A stretch of DNA of 54,990 bases from Gemmatimonadota bacterium (GCA_021324635.1 JAJPIS010000078.1:1-54990), one strand, 5' to 3'; positions 15,914 to 26,845 are shown, numbered from the stretch's first letter. The notes: generated by a model from the sequence alone, not told the origin. Numbers and translations: made by a program.

Positions 15914-16375
15914 ATGACCAGGCGCATGGTGCTCGCCCTGCTCGCGCTCGTCGGCGCGTTCCTGTCGGCCTACCTCACGCTCTACAAGCTCGGCTACGTC
16001 GGCCAGCTCGCCTGCGCCATCGGGTCGTGCGAGCAGGTGCAGTCGAGCCGATGGTCGATGTGGCTCGGGATCCCGGTCGCGACCTGGGGCGTGGCGTTTT
16101 ACCTGGCGGTCCTCATCACCGCGGTCGCCGGCACGCAGCCCCGCTTCGCCGACGCGCTCGGCGTGTCGCGCCTGCTCGTCGCGCTCACCGGATGGGGGCT
16201 GCTCTTCTCGGCCTATCTGACGGCGATGGAGCTGTTCGTCATCCACGCCATCTGCCTCTACTGCGTGACGTCGGCGCTGATCGTCACAGCCATGTTCGTC
16301 GTCGCCGCCCTGGACTGGCGGGCGCGGGGGGCGATCGCCCGGGGTGCTCCGGCGCGGAGCGCTACGCCCGCCTGA
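15914..16375 (+). CDS. Vitamin K epoxide reductase (VKOR) family membrane protein
   Basis: A 153-aa inner-membrane protein with four hydrophobic segments that passes electrons from a DsbA-like protein to quinone, replacing DsbB. Loop cysteines C34 and C39 (CAIGSC), the conserved Ser pair after EQVQ, and the membrane-embedded active site C114-L-Y-C117 are all present, so the full four-cysteine relay is intact. It is unfused and follows the DsbA-like gene, which fits a dedicated DsbA-VKOR pair. Its last 14 bp overlap the end of the convergent gene at 16362. Confidence 0.92.
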   Translation: MTRRMVLALLALVGAFLSAYLTLYKLGYVGQLACAIGSCEQVQSSRWSMWLGIPVATWGVAFYLAVLITAVAGTQPRFADALGVSRLLVALTGWGLLFSAYLTAMELFVIHAICLYCVTSALIVTAMFVVAALDWRARGAIARGAPARSATPA

Positions 16376-16739
16376 TCGTCCGCTGCCGGCTCTCGGCGTC
16401 GTTGAGGCGGAGGCGCGGCCGCGACTCCTCGTCGCCGCCCACCTCCTCGTCGCGCGCACGACGGCGCGCCGCCACGAGATCCTGCCCGAGCGCGACCAGC
16501 GCGCGCGTGGCCACCGAGCTCGCGAGCGGCTCCGGGATCCCCATGGTGCGGATGTAGCTGTCGATCGCCCGATCGAACGACAGCTCTTCGGCCAACGTGT
16601 CGACGAACGTCAGCGCGTTCTCGACGTGCGTCCGGATGATCGCCTCTTCGGCCCGGGCCTGGGCGAGACGCAGCCGTCGCTCGCTCCCGGCGCTCAGCTT
16701 CCGCGGGAAGATCGACTCGGGGAACAGCTTTCCTAACAC
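16362..16739 (-). CDS. Hypothetical protein
   Basis: A 125-aa soluble, helical, charged protein (VLGKLFPESIFPRKLSAGSERR...) with no domain I recognise. The GTG at 16739 is chosen because a TATATT box ends 6 nt upstream. A longer frame starting at 16805 would place that box inside the gene. The C-terminal third is Arg/Glu-rich and ends DAESRQRTIRRA. It is monocistronic, convergent with the VKOR gene (14-bp overlap), and lies downstream of acsA. Function unknown. Confidence 0.6.
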   Translation of the reverse strand: MLGKLFPESIFPRKLSAGSERRLRLAQARAEEAIIRTHVENALTFVDTLAEELSFDRAIDSYIRTMGIPEPLASSVATRALVALGQDLVAARRRARDEEVGGDEESRPRLRLNDAESRQRTIRRA

Positions 16740-16745
16740 GTGCCT

Positions 16746-16751
16746 AATATA
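16746..16751 (-). promoter_or_regulatory. -10 box (TATATT), leaderless, for the 125-aa gene
   Basis: TATATT on the minus strand ends 6 nt before the GTG at 16739. It is the only AT-rich patch in the surrounding region. Confidence 0.55.
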
Positions 16752-16850
16752 ACGGCTGAGCTCGGGCGCGGGAACAGCCGACCCGCGCACCGGCGGCGAA
16801 GCCACGGAGCGGCAGCGACTTGGCGCGCCGATCGATGCGCCCGGCCGCGG

Positions 16851-18806
<1,956 letters not shown>

Positions 18807-18813
18807 GCCCGAC

Positions 18814-18819
18814 AATCTG
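18814..18819 (-). promoter_or_regulatory. -10 box (CAGATT), leaderless, for acsA
   Basis: CAGATT on the minus strand ends 7 nt before the acsA GTG at 18806. It is a weaker match to TANNNT but has the same spacing as the other leaderless starts. Confidence 0.4.
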
Positions 18820-18925
18820 ACGCGGTGTCCCGCGCCCGGCCAGGGCGCGACCGTGCGGCGGCGGGTTTCCGGTGGCCGGGTGGCGGTCGGTCGTGTGCCG
18901 CGACCGCATTGGGCCCGGACGGTCT

Positions 18926-18931
18926 TAGATT
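18926..18931 (+). promoter_or_regulatory. -10 box (TAGATT), leaderless, for ccmA
   Basis: TAGATT ends 7 nt before the GTG at 18939. This sets the start of ccmA, whose frame is open far upstream through the acsA shadow. Confidence 0.5.
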
Positions 18932-18938
18932 CCGCCCC

Positions 18939-19667
18939 GTGGCGCATGCGCTTGCAGGGACGGCCGTGGTCGAGGCCCGCGGCCTCACGCGCCGCTTCGG
19001 CAATCGGTGGGCGCTCGCCGGGATCGACCTCTCGCTCGAGGCCGGGGACTGCCTCGCCGTCTTCGGTCCGAACGGCGCGGGGAAGACGACGCTCCTGCGC
19101 GTCCTCGCGGGCCTGCTCGATCCGACCGGTGGCTCGGCGCGCGTCGGCGGCATCGCGCTCCCGGGGGGCGCGGCCACCCGCGCCCAGGTCGGACTGATCT
19201 CGCACCACACCATGCTCTATCCGGCGCTCACCGTTCGGGAGAACGTCGAGTTCTCCGCGCGGCTCCACGGGCTCGCTGCGCCCCATGCGGCGGCCGCCGA
19301 GGCGCTGGCCCGTCTCCGCGTGCTGGACCGCGCCGACGCGCTCGTCCGCACGCTGAGTCGCGGGTTGCAGCAGCGCGTGTCGATCGCCCGCGCGTTCGTC
19401 CACGCTCCCCGCATCGTGCTCCTCGACGAGCCGTACACCGGCCTCGACGCAACCGGTGCGGCGGCACTGACCACCGCTCTCGCCGAGCTCAGAGGAGCGG
19501 GCGCCGCGCTCATCCTGGTCACCCACCACCTCGAGGAAGGGCTGGCGATCGCCACGCGGCTCGCGGTCATGCGCGATGGTCGATTCGTGCGCGCCGAGCA
19601 GCGTGAGGGCGTCGACCCGGCCGCGTACGCCGCCGAGTACCGCGAGCTGACGGCGGTCGCGGGATGA
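18939..19667 (+). CDS. ccmA: Heme exporter ATP-binding protein CcmA
   Basis: ATPase of the CcmABCD complex used in system I cytochrome c maturation, releasing holo-CcmE. The 242-aa ABC domain has Walker [10 protein letters not shown], signature LSRGLQQRV (a degenerate signature of CcmA type), Walker [13 protein letters not shown] and the H-loop VTHHLEEGL. The GTG start is fixed by the TAGATT box 7 nt upstream. Its stop overlaps the ccmB ATG by 4 bp. It heads the ccmABCD-cobA/hemD-hemC series. Confidence 0.88.
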   Translation: MAHALAGTAVVEARGLTRRFGNRWALAGIDLSLEAGDCLAVFGPNGAGKTTLLRVLAGLLDPTGGSARVGGIALPGGAATRAQVGLISHHTMLYPALTVRENVEFSARLHGLAAPHAAAAEALARLRVLDRADALVRTLSRGLQQRVSIARAFVHAPRIVLLDEPYTGLDATGAAALTTALAELRGAGAALILVTHHLEEGLAIATRLAVMRDGRFVRAEQREGVDPAAYAAEYRELTAVAG

Positions 19668-20365
19668 CCCCGGTGCGCGAGATGCCCGGCACGGCCGGCG
19701 CCGCGTGGACGATCGCGCGCAAGGATCTCATGGTCGAGCTCCGGACTCGGGTCGCCTTCCTCGCGGCCGCCGTCTTCGCCGTCCTCGCCGCCGCGATCTT
19801 CTTCTACGCCTGGGATCCGACCGCGGTCTCTGCGCTCGACTTGGCGCCCGGTGTCCTCTGGGTCATCTTTACGTTCTCCGGGCTCCTGGCACTCAACCGG
19901 TCCTTCGGCGCCGAGCTGACCGACCGGGCGATCGACGCGCTGCTCGTGGCACCGATCAGCCGGGAAGCCGTCTTCCTCGGCAAGGCGCTCGCCAATCTGA
20001 TCTTCGTGCTCGGCGTGCTCGTGGTGACGGTCCCGGCGGTCGTGCTGTTCTACAACGTGTCGATGAGCTGGAGCGCGGTCGCCGCGCTCGCGGGTGTGGT
20101 GGTGCTGGCCGCTGTCGGGCTCGTGTCGGTCGGCACGCTGTTCAGCGCCATGGCGGTGAATACGCGCCTCGCCGAGCTCCTGCTGCCGACGATCGCGCTG
20201 CCGTTCCTCGTCCCGGTGGTCACCTCGGCCGCCCAGGCGACGGTCCTGGTGATGGGCGGCCGGCCGGGGTCCGGGGTGTGGGAGTGGATCAAGTTGCTGA
20301 CCGCGTTCGATCTCGTGTTCGTGGCGGCCTGCACCCTCGCCTATCCGTTCACGATCGAGAGGTGA
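19664..20365 (+). CDS. ccmB: Heme exporter permease CcmB
   Basis: A 233-aa inner-membrane protein with six hydrophobic segments, the membrane partner of CcmA. Family features are [13 protein letters not shown] at the N-terminus, [39 protein letters not shown] and [17 protein letters not shown] overlap with ccmA indicates translational coupling. Length and topology are normal. Confidence 0.9.
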   Translation: MTPVREMPGTAGAAWTIARKDLMVELRTRVAFLAAAVFAVLAAAIFFYAWDPTAVSALDLAPGVLWVIFTFSGLLALNRSFGAELTDRAIDALLVAPISREAVFLGKALANLIFVLGVLVVTVPAVVLFYNVSMSWSAVAALAGVVVLAAVGLVSVGTLFSAMAVNTRLAELLLPTIALPFLVPVVTSAAQATVLVMGGRPGSGVWEWIKLLTAFDLVFVAACTLAYPFTIER

Positions 20366-20372
20366 TGACCTG

Positions 20373-21176
20373 ATGGGTGCGACGTCGAACGTCGGAGTCG
20401 CGGGACACGGAGCGGGCGGAGCGGGCGGGGGGGCGGGCGCGCCGGCCCGCGACGAGTCCGCTCCGCCCGGCCGCGACCGCGCCCCGACGTCCGCGCCGCG
20501 GCCCTTCGGGGCGCTCTTCTGGACCGCGGTCGCCGCGGTCGGCGTCACGTACGTTCGCGCGCTCGCCTTCACGCCGGTCGAAGCGCTCCAGGGGCCCGCG
20601 CAGAAGATCTTCTACCTCCATGCGCCGGCCGCCTTCACGGCGCTCTATCTCGCGTTCGCGCTGATGGCGATCTCGAGTGTCCTCTACCTCTGGCTCCGCG
20701 ACCCGAAGCTCGACCGCGTCGCCGCCTGCTCGGCCGAGGTGGGGCTCGCATTCACCACCGTGGTCCTCATCACGGGGCCGCTCTGGGCCAAGCCGGTCTG
20801 GGGGACCTGGTGGTCGGGTGACGCACGGCTCACGGCCACGCTGTTCCTCTGGCTCATCATCCTCGGGTACCTGGTGATGCGTCAGGCCGTCGAGGACCGC
20901 GAGCTTCGCGCCCGCTATTCGGCCGTGCTGGCGATCCTCGCCGGGCTCCTGGTCCCGTTCATTCACCTCACGGTCTACCTCTTCCGGACGCTCCACCCGC
21001 AGCCGATCGTGCTCAAGCCCAGCGCGCCGTCGATGCCGGCCGAGATGGCGGTCACCTTCGCGCTGGCCTTCGTCGCCTTTGCCCTGCTCTTCGTCGCCCT
21101 CTTGCGGGCCCGGTACCGGCTGGCGCTGGCCGCCGAGGCACGTGAGGAGGCGGATGGGAGCGGAGGACCGAACTGA
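20373..21176 (+). CDS. ccmC: Cytochrome c biogenesis protein CcmC
   Basis: A 267-aa heme-handling membrane protein with six segments and the tryptophan-rich periplasmic motif WGTWWSGDARLT that binds heme for transfer to CcmE. Flanking His residues occur in FYLHAPAAF and PFIHLTVYLFRTLHP. The first 45 residues are a Gly/Ala-rich extension not typical of the family. AGGTGATG lies about 8 nt before the ATG as a good ribosome binding site. Its stop overlaps the next ATG by one base (TGATG). Of the rest of system I, ccmE, ccmF and ccmH are not in the window. Confidence 0.92.
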   Translation: MGATSNVGVAGHGAGGAGGGAGAPARDESAPPGRDRAPTSAPRPFGALFWTAVAAVGVTYVRALAFTPVEALQGPAQKIFYLHAPAAFTALYLAFALMAISSVLYLWLRDPKLDRVAACSAEVGLAFTTVVLITGPLWAKPVWGTWWSGDARLTATLFLWLIILGYLVMRQAVEDRELRARYSAVLAILAGLLVPFIHLTVYLFRTLHPQPIVLKPSAPSMPAEMAVTFALAFVAFALLFVALLRARYRLALAAEAREEADGSGGPN

Positions 21177-21313
21177 TGCCGCCGCGCGATGCGGGCTACG
21201 CCTATGCGGCCTACGTGGCGGCCGCCCTGATCTACGCGGGCTACGCGCTCAGCATCTGGTGGCGGTGGCGCCGGGTGGCGCGTCGGTCCACGCGCGGCCC
21301 CGGTGCGCCCTGA
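21176..21313 (+). CDS. ccmD: Small single-TM protein, CcmD-like
   Basis: A 45-aa protein with one membrane segment (AYVAAALIYAGYALSIWWRW) followed by an arginine-rich tail (RRVARRSTR). Size, topology (short periplasmic N-terminus, basic cytoplasmic C-terminus) and position directly after ccmC match CcmD, which stabilises the CcmABC-CcmE complex. CcmD sequences are poorly conserved, so the call rests mainly on context. The ATG overlaps the ccmC stop by one base. Confidence 0.75.
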   Translation: MPPRDAGYAYAAYVAAALIYAGYALSIWWRWRRVARRSTRGPGAP

Positions 21314-21359
21314 CGGGCGCCAGGGGTCGACGCCGCGGGCCGACGCCGGTGGCCTGACG

Positions 21360-22997
21360 GTGAGCACGATCCGCGCGGGCACGGTGTATCTCGTCGGCGC
21401 GGGCCCCGGCGACCCGGGACTCCTCACGGTGCGGGCTCGGTCGCTGCTCGGGACGTGCGACGCCATCGTGTACGACGCCCTGGTGAGCGACGACCTACTG
21501 CCGTCCGCGGCCGCAGACCGAGGCCCATCCCCCGAGATGCACTTCGTGGGGAAGCGCGGCGGCGACGACGCATCGGCCCGACAGGAGGACATCAGTGCGT
21601 TGCTCGTCGACCTCGCGCGGGCGGGGAAGTCCGTCGTCCGACTCAAGGGCGGCGACCCGTTCGTCTTCGGCCGCGGCGGCGAGGAGGCCCAGGCGCTCGC
21701 GGCCGCCGGGATCCCGTTCGAGGTCGTCCCCGGGGTGACCGCGGGTATCGCAGGGCCGGCGTACGCCGGCATTCCGGTGACCCATCGTGGACTGGCGACG
21801 GCGGTCACCTTCGTGACCGGCAGCGAGGACCCGGGCAAGCCCGACGCGCAGACGGATTGGGCGGCGCTCGCGCGCGCGGGTGGCACGATCGTGCTCTACA
21901 TGGGCGTGCGCCGGCTGCCGGCGATCGCCACCGCGCTCATGGCCGGTGGGCTGGCCGCCGACACGCCCGCCGCTGCCGTCCAGTGGGCGACCTACCCGGC
22001 GCAGCGCACGATCACGGCGACGGTGGCGACACTCGCCGACGCGATCGCGACCGCCGGCCTGACGGCGCCGGTGGTCACCATCATCGGCCGCGTGGCCGGA
22101 CTCCGCGACGCGATCCGGTGGTTCGATCTGCCAGGTGCCCGTCCGCTGCTCGGGCGCCGCATCCTGGTGACGCGCGCGTCCGAGCAGGCGAGCGCGCTCG
22201 CCGAGGCGCTCCGCGCCCGCGGCGCATCGGTCGTCATGATGCCTGCGCTGCGGATCGAGCCGCTCGATCCCGCACCGCTCGCCGCCGCACTGGCGCGGCT
22301 CCGCGACTACGCCCACCTGATCCTCACCAGCCAGAACGCCGTCCGGCTGCTCTGGGACGCCCTCCGCGCCGCCGGGCTGGACGCCCGTGCGCTCCAGGGC
22401 GTGACGGTGAGCGCGGTCGGACCAGCGACCGCCGACGCGCTGCTCGCCGTCGGCATCGCGGCCGATGTGCGACCGGACCGGTCCGTCGCCGAGGGACTGC
22501 TCGACGCGCTCCGGACGCACTTCGACCTGCGGGGCGCTCGCGTGCTCTATCCCGCCGCCGAGGGCGCGCGCGATGTCCTGCCGGACGGCCTCCGCCGCCT
22601 CGGCGCGACGGTCGACGTCCTGCCGATCTATCGCTCCGTTGCTACGGACCGCGAGGGGGAGGGCGCGGCCGCGGCGGCCCTGCGGGCGAGGATCCGCGCC
22701 GGAGCGCTGGAGCTCGCGACCTTCGCGTCGGCGTCCGCCGTCCGCGGGTACGTGGCGATGGTCGGCCCGGCGCTCGCGGCGGCCGTGCCGGCGGTCTCGA
22801 TCGGACCGATCACGAGCGACGCGGCCCGGCGCGCGGGCCTCACCGTGATCGCCGAGGCGAGCGAGGCGACCATTCCTGGAGTCGTCGATGCGGTGACCGC
22901 TGCCTGTCGATCCGACGCGTCCGCTCCGCCCTCCGCGCCCACGACGCCACCCGCGGCGACGAGCGGCGTGGGCGCTGCGGGGAGCACGTCCCGCTGA
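21360..22997 (+). CDS. cobA-hemD: Fused uroporphyrinogen-III C-methyltransferase / uroporphyrinogen-III synthase (CobA-HemD)
   Basis: A 545-aa two-domain tetrapyrrole enzyme. Residues 1-250 are a SAM-dependent methyltransferase (SUMT) with GTVYLVGAGPGDPGLLTVRA and VVRLKGGDPFVFGRGGEEA, making precorrin-2 for siroheme or cobalamin. Residues about 260-530 are HemD (RILVTRASEQASALAEALRARGA, LTSQNAVRLLWDAL, ARVLYPAAEGARDVLPDGLR), which cyclises hydroxymethylbilane. The C-terminal tail is Ala/Pro/Thr-rich. The start is a GTG at 21360; a GTG at 21303 would overlap ccmD. It lies between ccmD and hemC, tying heme supply to heme export. Confidence 0.92.
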   Translation: MSTIRAGTVYLVGAGPGDPGLLTVRARSLLGTCDAIVYDALVSDDLLPSAAADRGPSPEMHFVGKRGGDDASARQEDISALLVDLARAGKSVVRLKGGDPFVFGRGGEEAQALAAAGIPFEVVPGVTAGIAGPAYAGIPVTHRGLATAVTFVTGSEDPGKPDAQTDWAALARAGGTIVLYMGVRRLPAIATALMAGGLAADTPAAAVQWATYPAQRTITATVATLADAIATAGLTAPVVTIIGRVAGLRDAIRWFDLPGARPLLGRRILVTRASEQASALAEALRARGASVVMMPALRIEPLDPAPLAAALARLRDYAHLILTSQNAVRLLWDALRAAGLDARALQGVTVSAVGPATADALLAVGIAADVRPDRSVAEGLLDALRTHFDLRGARVLYPAAEGARDVLPDGLRRLGATVDVLPIYRSVATDREGEGAAAAALRARIRAGALELATFASASAVRGYVAMVGPALAAAVPAVSIGPITSDAARRAGLTVIAEASEATIPGVVDAVTAACRSDASAPPSAPTTPPAATSGVGAAGSTSR

Positions 22998-23047
22998 CCC
23001 GCACGCGGACGCGGCGTGGCACGCCGGCCGAGCGCGATACGTCGGTC

Positions 23048-24013
23048 GTGCGCATCGGCACTCGCGGGTCGGCCCTCGCGCTCCGCCAGGCGCGTCTCGT
23101 GCAGGCCGCGCTCGCCCAGCATGGCATCACCGGGGAGCTCGTCACCTTCACCACGACCGGTGACAAGCGCCTCGACGAGCCCTTGAGCGCGATCGGCGGG
23201 AAGGGACTCTTCACCGCCGAGCTGGAACGGGCACTGGCCCGCGGCACGATCGATTGCGCCGTTCACTCGCTCAAGGACCTGCCCACCGACCGGGCACCGG
23301 CGCTCGCCGTGGTGGCCGTGCTTCCGCGTGAGGATCCGCGGGACGTGCTCGTGCTGAGCAGCGCCGCCCGGGCGGTCGGCCTGGCCGATCTGCCCCGCGG
23401 CTCGCGCGTCGGCACCTCGAGCCTGCGGCGGCGGGCGCAACTGCTCGCCGCCCATCCGGATCTCGAGGTCGTCGAGCTCCGCGGCAACGTCCCGACGCGC
23501 ATCCGCAAGGTGGACGAGGGGCAGGTGCACGCCGCGATCCTGGCCGCGGCCGGCCTGCTGCGCCTCGAGGCGACGCAACACATCGCCGCCTATCTCGACG
23601 TGCCGGCCTGGCTGCCGGCGGCGGGCCAGGGCGCGATCGCGGTGCAGGTGCGCAGGGGCGAGGAGGGCGCGACAGGACGGCTGGCCCTCCTCAACGACGA
23701 GCCCACGATGCGCGCCGTGTCGGCCGAACGCGCATTCCTCGCCGCGCTCGACGGCGGGTGCCAGGTGCCGATCGGCGCCGTCGTCATCTCGACCGACGGG
23801 CGGCCGGGCATCGCCGACGGTCCGGGCGCGACCCTGCACGGCGTGATCGCCGAAGTCTCGGGGCGGCGCGTGCTCCGCGGCGCCCGGCCGTTGGGTCCGG
23901 ATGCCGTGGCGTGCGGGCAGGCGCTCGCGGCCGAGCTCCGCGTGCGCGGGGCCGACGCGATGCTCGCCGCGATGCGCGACATGGCACGCGTCCTCCCGCC
24001 GCAACCGGAATAG
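23048..24013 (+). CDS. hemC: Hydroxymethylbilane synthase (porphobilinogen deaminase)
   Basis: Polymerises four porphobilinogens into hydroxymethylbilane. The 321-aa product starts VRIGTRGSALALRQA, contains the substrate-binding segments GGKGLFTAELERAL and VHSLKDLPTD, SRVGTSSLRRRAQL, and the cofactor-attachment cysteine in LDGGCQVPIGA. A GTG start is used; no ATG lies nearby. The TAG stop is also the first three bases of the hemB promoter box TAGATT. It directly follows the cobA-hemD fusion. Confidence 0.96.
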   Translation: MRIGTRGSALALRQARLVQAALAQHGITGELVTFTTTGDKRLDEPLSAIGGKGLFTAELERALARGTIDCAVHSLKDLPTDRAPALAVVAVLPREDPRDVLVLSSAARAVGLADLPRGSRVGTSSLRRRAQLLAAHPDLEVVELRGNVPTRIRKVDEGQVHAAILAAAGLLRLEATQHIAAYLDVPAWLPAAGQGAIAVQVRRGEEGATGRLALLNDEPTMRAVSAERAFLAALDGGCQVPIGAVVISTDGRPGIADGPGATLHGVIAEVSGRRVLRGARPLGPDAVACGQALAAELRVRGADAMLAAMRDMARVLPPQPE

Positions 24014-24016
24014 ATT
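24011..24016 (+). promoter_or_regulatory. -10 box (TAGATT) of hemB overlapping the hemC stop codon
   Basis: TAGATT begins with the hemC TAG stop and ends 6 nt before the hemB GTG at 24023, giving hemB its own leaderless promoter inside the operon. Confidence 0.5.
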
Positions 24017-24022
24017 TCAGGG

Positions 24023-25024
24023 GTGCCGACCTTCCCGACGCTTCGGCCCCGCCGGCTGCGGCGCAGCGCCCCGCTTCGCCGCCTCGTCCGCGAGACGCAC
24101 CTCGATCCAGGGCAGCTCGTCCTGCCCGTCTTCGTCCGGAGCGGCGACGCCGAATCGCGCCAGCCGGTCGCATCGATGCCGGGCGTGGCCCAGACGTCGG
24201 TGGATGAGATGCTGCGCGACGCCGCGGCGGCCGTCGAGGCGGGGGTCGGCGGCATCCTGCTCTTCGGGATCCCGACCGCCAAGGACGCCGTCGGGTCCGA
24301 GGCGTGGGACGAGGTCGGCGCGGTGCAGCAGAGCGCGCGCGCCCTCAAGCGAGAGTTCCCGGAGCTGGTCGTCATCACCGACGTCTGCATGTGCGAGTAC
24401 ACGGATCACGGCCACTGTGGCGTGCTCACGCCATCGGGCGCGGTCGACAACGACGGCACGCTGGCCCTGCTCGCCCGCGTCGCCGTCTCGCACGCGGCGG
24501 CCGGGGCGGACATCGTGGCGCCGAGCGACATGATGGATGGACGGGTACGGGCGGTGCGCGAGGCGCTCGACGGCGCCGGGTACACGGATACGCCGATCCT
24601 GAGCTACGCGGCGAAGTACGCCTCGGCCTACTACGGTCCGTTCCGCGACGCCGCCGAGTCGACACCGCGGTCCGGCGATCGCCGGGGCTACCAGATGGAC
24701 CCGGCCAACGGCGACGAGGCACTGCGCGAAGTCACGCTCGACATCGAGGAAGGCGCCGACGCCGTCATGGTCAAGCCGGCCGGGCCCTATCTCGACATCG
24801 TGCACCGGGTCAAGGCGACGACCGGTTACCCGGTCGCCGCCTATCAGGTGAGTGGGGAGTACGCGATGATCTGCGCCGCCGCCGAACGGGGATGGCTCGA
24901 CCGCGATCGTGTCATGATGGAGTCGTTGACCGGGATCCGCCGCGCCGGGGCCGACGTGATCGTGACCTATTTCGCGACCGCCGCGGCGCGGCTGCTGGAC
25001 GGTGGCTGGGGCGGCGGCGACTGA
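24023..25024 (+). CDS. hemB: Delta-aminolevulinic acid dehydratase (porphobilinogen synthase)
   Basis: Condenses two 5-aminolevulinates into porphobilinogen. The 333-aa product has the zinc-site cysteines C122, C124 and C132 ([13 protein letters not shown]), so it is a zinc-dependent type, and the Schiff-base lysines K198 ([16 protein letters not shown]) and K251 ([12 protein letters not shown]). The N-terminal arm [20 protein letters not shown] is typical. The GTG start is supported by the TAGATT box 6 nt upstream. It is followed 22 bp later by an aldo/keto reductase. Confidence 0.97.
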   Translation: MPTFPTLRPRRLRRSAPLRRLVRETHLDPGQLVLPVFVRSGDAESRQPVASMPGVAQTSVDEMLRDAAAAVEAGVGGILLFGIPTAKDAVGSEAWDEVGAVQQSARALKREFPELVVITDVCMCEYTDHGHCGVLTPSGAVDNDGTLALLARVAVSHAAAGADIVAPSDMMDGRVRAVREALDGAGYTDTPILSYAAKYASAYYGPFRDAAESTPRSGDRRGYQMDPANGDEALREVTLDIEEGADAVMVKPAGPYLDIVHRVKATTGYPVAAYQVSGEYAMICAAAERGWLDRDRVMMESLTGIRRAGADVIVTYFATAAARLLDGGWGGGD

Positions 25025-25046
25025 CTGGAGCTCGAGGGCTCGGCTG

Positions 25047-26126
25047 ATGCGATACCGGACGTTTCCCGGCACCGACGTGACAGTGAGCGAAGTGGGCTTC
25101 GGCACGTGGACGCTCGCGACCGGGTGGTGGGGCGAGAAAACCGATGACGAAGCCGTGGCGATGCTGCGCCGGGCGCACGCCGAGTGCGGCATCACGTTCT
25201 TCGACGCGGCGGATGCGTACGGGAACGGCCGGGCCGAGCGGCAGCTCGCGGCCGCGTTCCGCGGGCGGCGGCACGAGGTCGTGTACGCGACCAAGGTCGG
25301 CTACGACATCTACGACGAGGCCGCGGCCCGGGCGCGCCGGGGGCAGTCGGAGCTTCCGATGCGCACCGACCCGGCGTCGATCCGCTTCGCGGTCGACCGG
25401 TGCCTCGAGCGGCTGGAGACGGACTACATCGACCTCCTCCAGATCCACAACGCGAAGATGGAGCATGTGCGGGACGCGGCGCTCTGGGACACGCTCCGCG
25501 ATCTCCAGCGCGAGGGTAAGATCCGGGTCTGGGGCGCCGCCTTCGGCCCGGCGATCGGCTGGCTCTACGAGGCAGTCGAGCTGTGCGAGCGCGAGCCCGA
25601 CGTCGGCGCGATCCAGATGATCTGGAGCATTCTGGAGCAGCACCCGGGAACGGCGATGATCGAGGCGGCGCGCCGGCACGCGCCGCGCTGCGGCTTCACG
25701 ATCCGCGTCACGCACGCCTCGGGGATGCTCGAGGGGAAGTACACCGAGGACACGGTGTTCCCTCCCAACGACCACCGGCGACACCGTCCCCGCTCCTGGC
25801 TCATCAATGGCCTCCAGAAGATCCGGACGCTCGACTTCCTGACGACCCGGATGACGCTGGGCCAGGCGGCGCTCAAGTGGCTGCTCGCCGAGCCGCGCGT
25901 CATCACGACACTGCCCAACATCTACGACGCCGATCAGCTCCGCGAGTTCGCCGACGCGAGCGACTGCCCGGACCTCACGCCCGAGCAGATGGCGACCGTC
26001 GCCGCGCTCGCCGCCACGAACTTCGGCGTCGACGAGCCAGCGATGGCCTACAAGGGCACCATGACGCCGCCCGCCGCGGGCGCCGCGGGCGCCGCGGCCG
26101 ACGGAGGCGGAGAGGTCAGGGCTTGA
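25047..26126 (+). CDS. Aldo/keto reductase
   Basis: A 359-aa NADPH-dependent oxidoreductase with a TIM-barrel fold. The catalytic tetrad is visible: Asp and Tyr in FFDAADAYGNGRAE, Lys in VYATKVGYD, His in DLLQIHNAK. The C-terminal half keeps TLGQAALKWLLAEPRVITTLPNIYDADQL, the usual cofactor-binding end. A Gly/Ala repeat tail closes the protein. It may be read together with hemB (22-bp gap), but no link to heme synthesis is known and the substrate cannot be inferred. Its last 11 bp overlap the end of the convergent aquaporin gene. Confidence 0.88.
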   Translation: MRYRTFPGTDVTVSEVGFGTWTLATGWWGEKTDDEAVAMLRRAHAECGITFFDAADAYGNGRAERQLAAAFRGRRHEVVYATKVGYDIYDEAAARARRGQSELPMRTDPASIRFAVDRCLERLETDYIDLLQIHNAKMEHVRDAALWDTLRDLQREGKIRVWGAAFGPAIGWLYEAVELCEREPDVGAIQMIWSILEQHPGTAMIEAARRHAPRCGFTIRVTHASGMLEGKYTEDTVFPPNDHRRHRPRSWLINGLQKIRTLDFLTTRMTLGQAALKWLLAEPRVITTLPNIYDADQLREFADASDCPDLTPEQMATVAALAATNFGVDEPAMAYKGTMTPPAAGAAGAAADGGGEVRA

Positions 26127-26817
26127 GCTCGCCGTGCTCCGGTGGCTCCGGCGGGTGCCGGATCAGCAGAAACTCGTAGACCATGGCGGCGAGAATGCCG
26201 CCGATGATCGGGGCGACCCAGTAGACGAACTGGCCGACGAAGTTCTGCGTCGCGACCGCCGGACCGAACGAGCGGGCCGGATTCATTGACGCGCCGGTCA
26301 GCGGACCGATCGCGAGGATGTCGGCGGCGACCGTGAGACCGATCGCGAACCCGCCGACCTGCGGGGCGCGCGGGTCGACCGCCGTGCCGAAGATCACGAA
26401 CACGAGGAAGAACGTCGCGATCGCCTCGAGGAAGAACGCCTGTCCCCAGGAGACGCTGGCCGAGATCTCCTGGATCGTGCCATGCGCGGCCGTGAAGAGG
26501 TCGGCCGGGACGAGCGCCTTGAGCGCATAGGCCGCGGCGATCGCCCCCAACAACTGCGCCACGATGTACACGCCGGCCATCATCGGCTCGATCCGCCGCA
26601 CGGCGAGGAACCCGATCGTCACCGCCGGGTTGAGGTGCCCCGAGATGCGCATCGTCGCCGTGACCATGAGCGCCAGGATCAGCCCATGGGCGACGGCAAT
26701 GGCGAGCAGCCCCGCGCCGCCGGCATCGTGCGCCGAGATGATCGCGCCGCCACCCACGAACACGAGCGCGAACGTGCCAATGAATTCCGTGGTGAAATGC
26801 CGCTCGGGGTCCCGCAT
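26116..26817 (-). CDS. MIP-family aquaporin / glycerol channel
   Basis: A 233-aa inner-membrane channel with six hydrophobic segments and both half-helix NPA signatures: GHLNPAVTI and GASMNPARSFGPA. The residue after the second NPA is Arg, the selectivity-filter arginine. A Thr-Val pair rather than bulky aromatics nearby, and Asp missing after the second NPA-R, suggest a water or small neutral solute channel, not a glycerol facilitator, but this is uncertain. GGAG lies 9 nt before the ATG. It stands alone on its strand. Confidence 0.9.
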   Translation of the reverse strand: MRDPERHFTTEFIGTFALVFVGGGAIISAHDAGGAGLLAIAVAHGLILALMVTATMRISGHLNPAVTIGFLAVRRIEPMMAGVYIVAQLLGAIAAAYALKALVPADLFTAAHGTIQEISASVSWGQAFFLEAIATFFLVFVIFGTAVDPRAPQVGGFAIGLTVAADILAIGPLTGASMNPARSFGPAVATQNFVGQFVYWVAPIIGGILAAMVYEFLLIRHPPEPPEHGELKP

Positions 26818-26845
26818 CGGTGTCGGCTCCGGACAGGGTCGGCGA

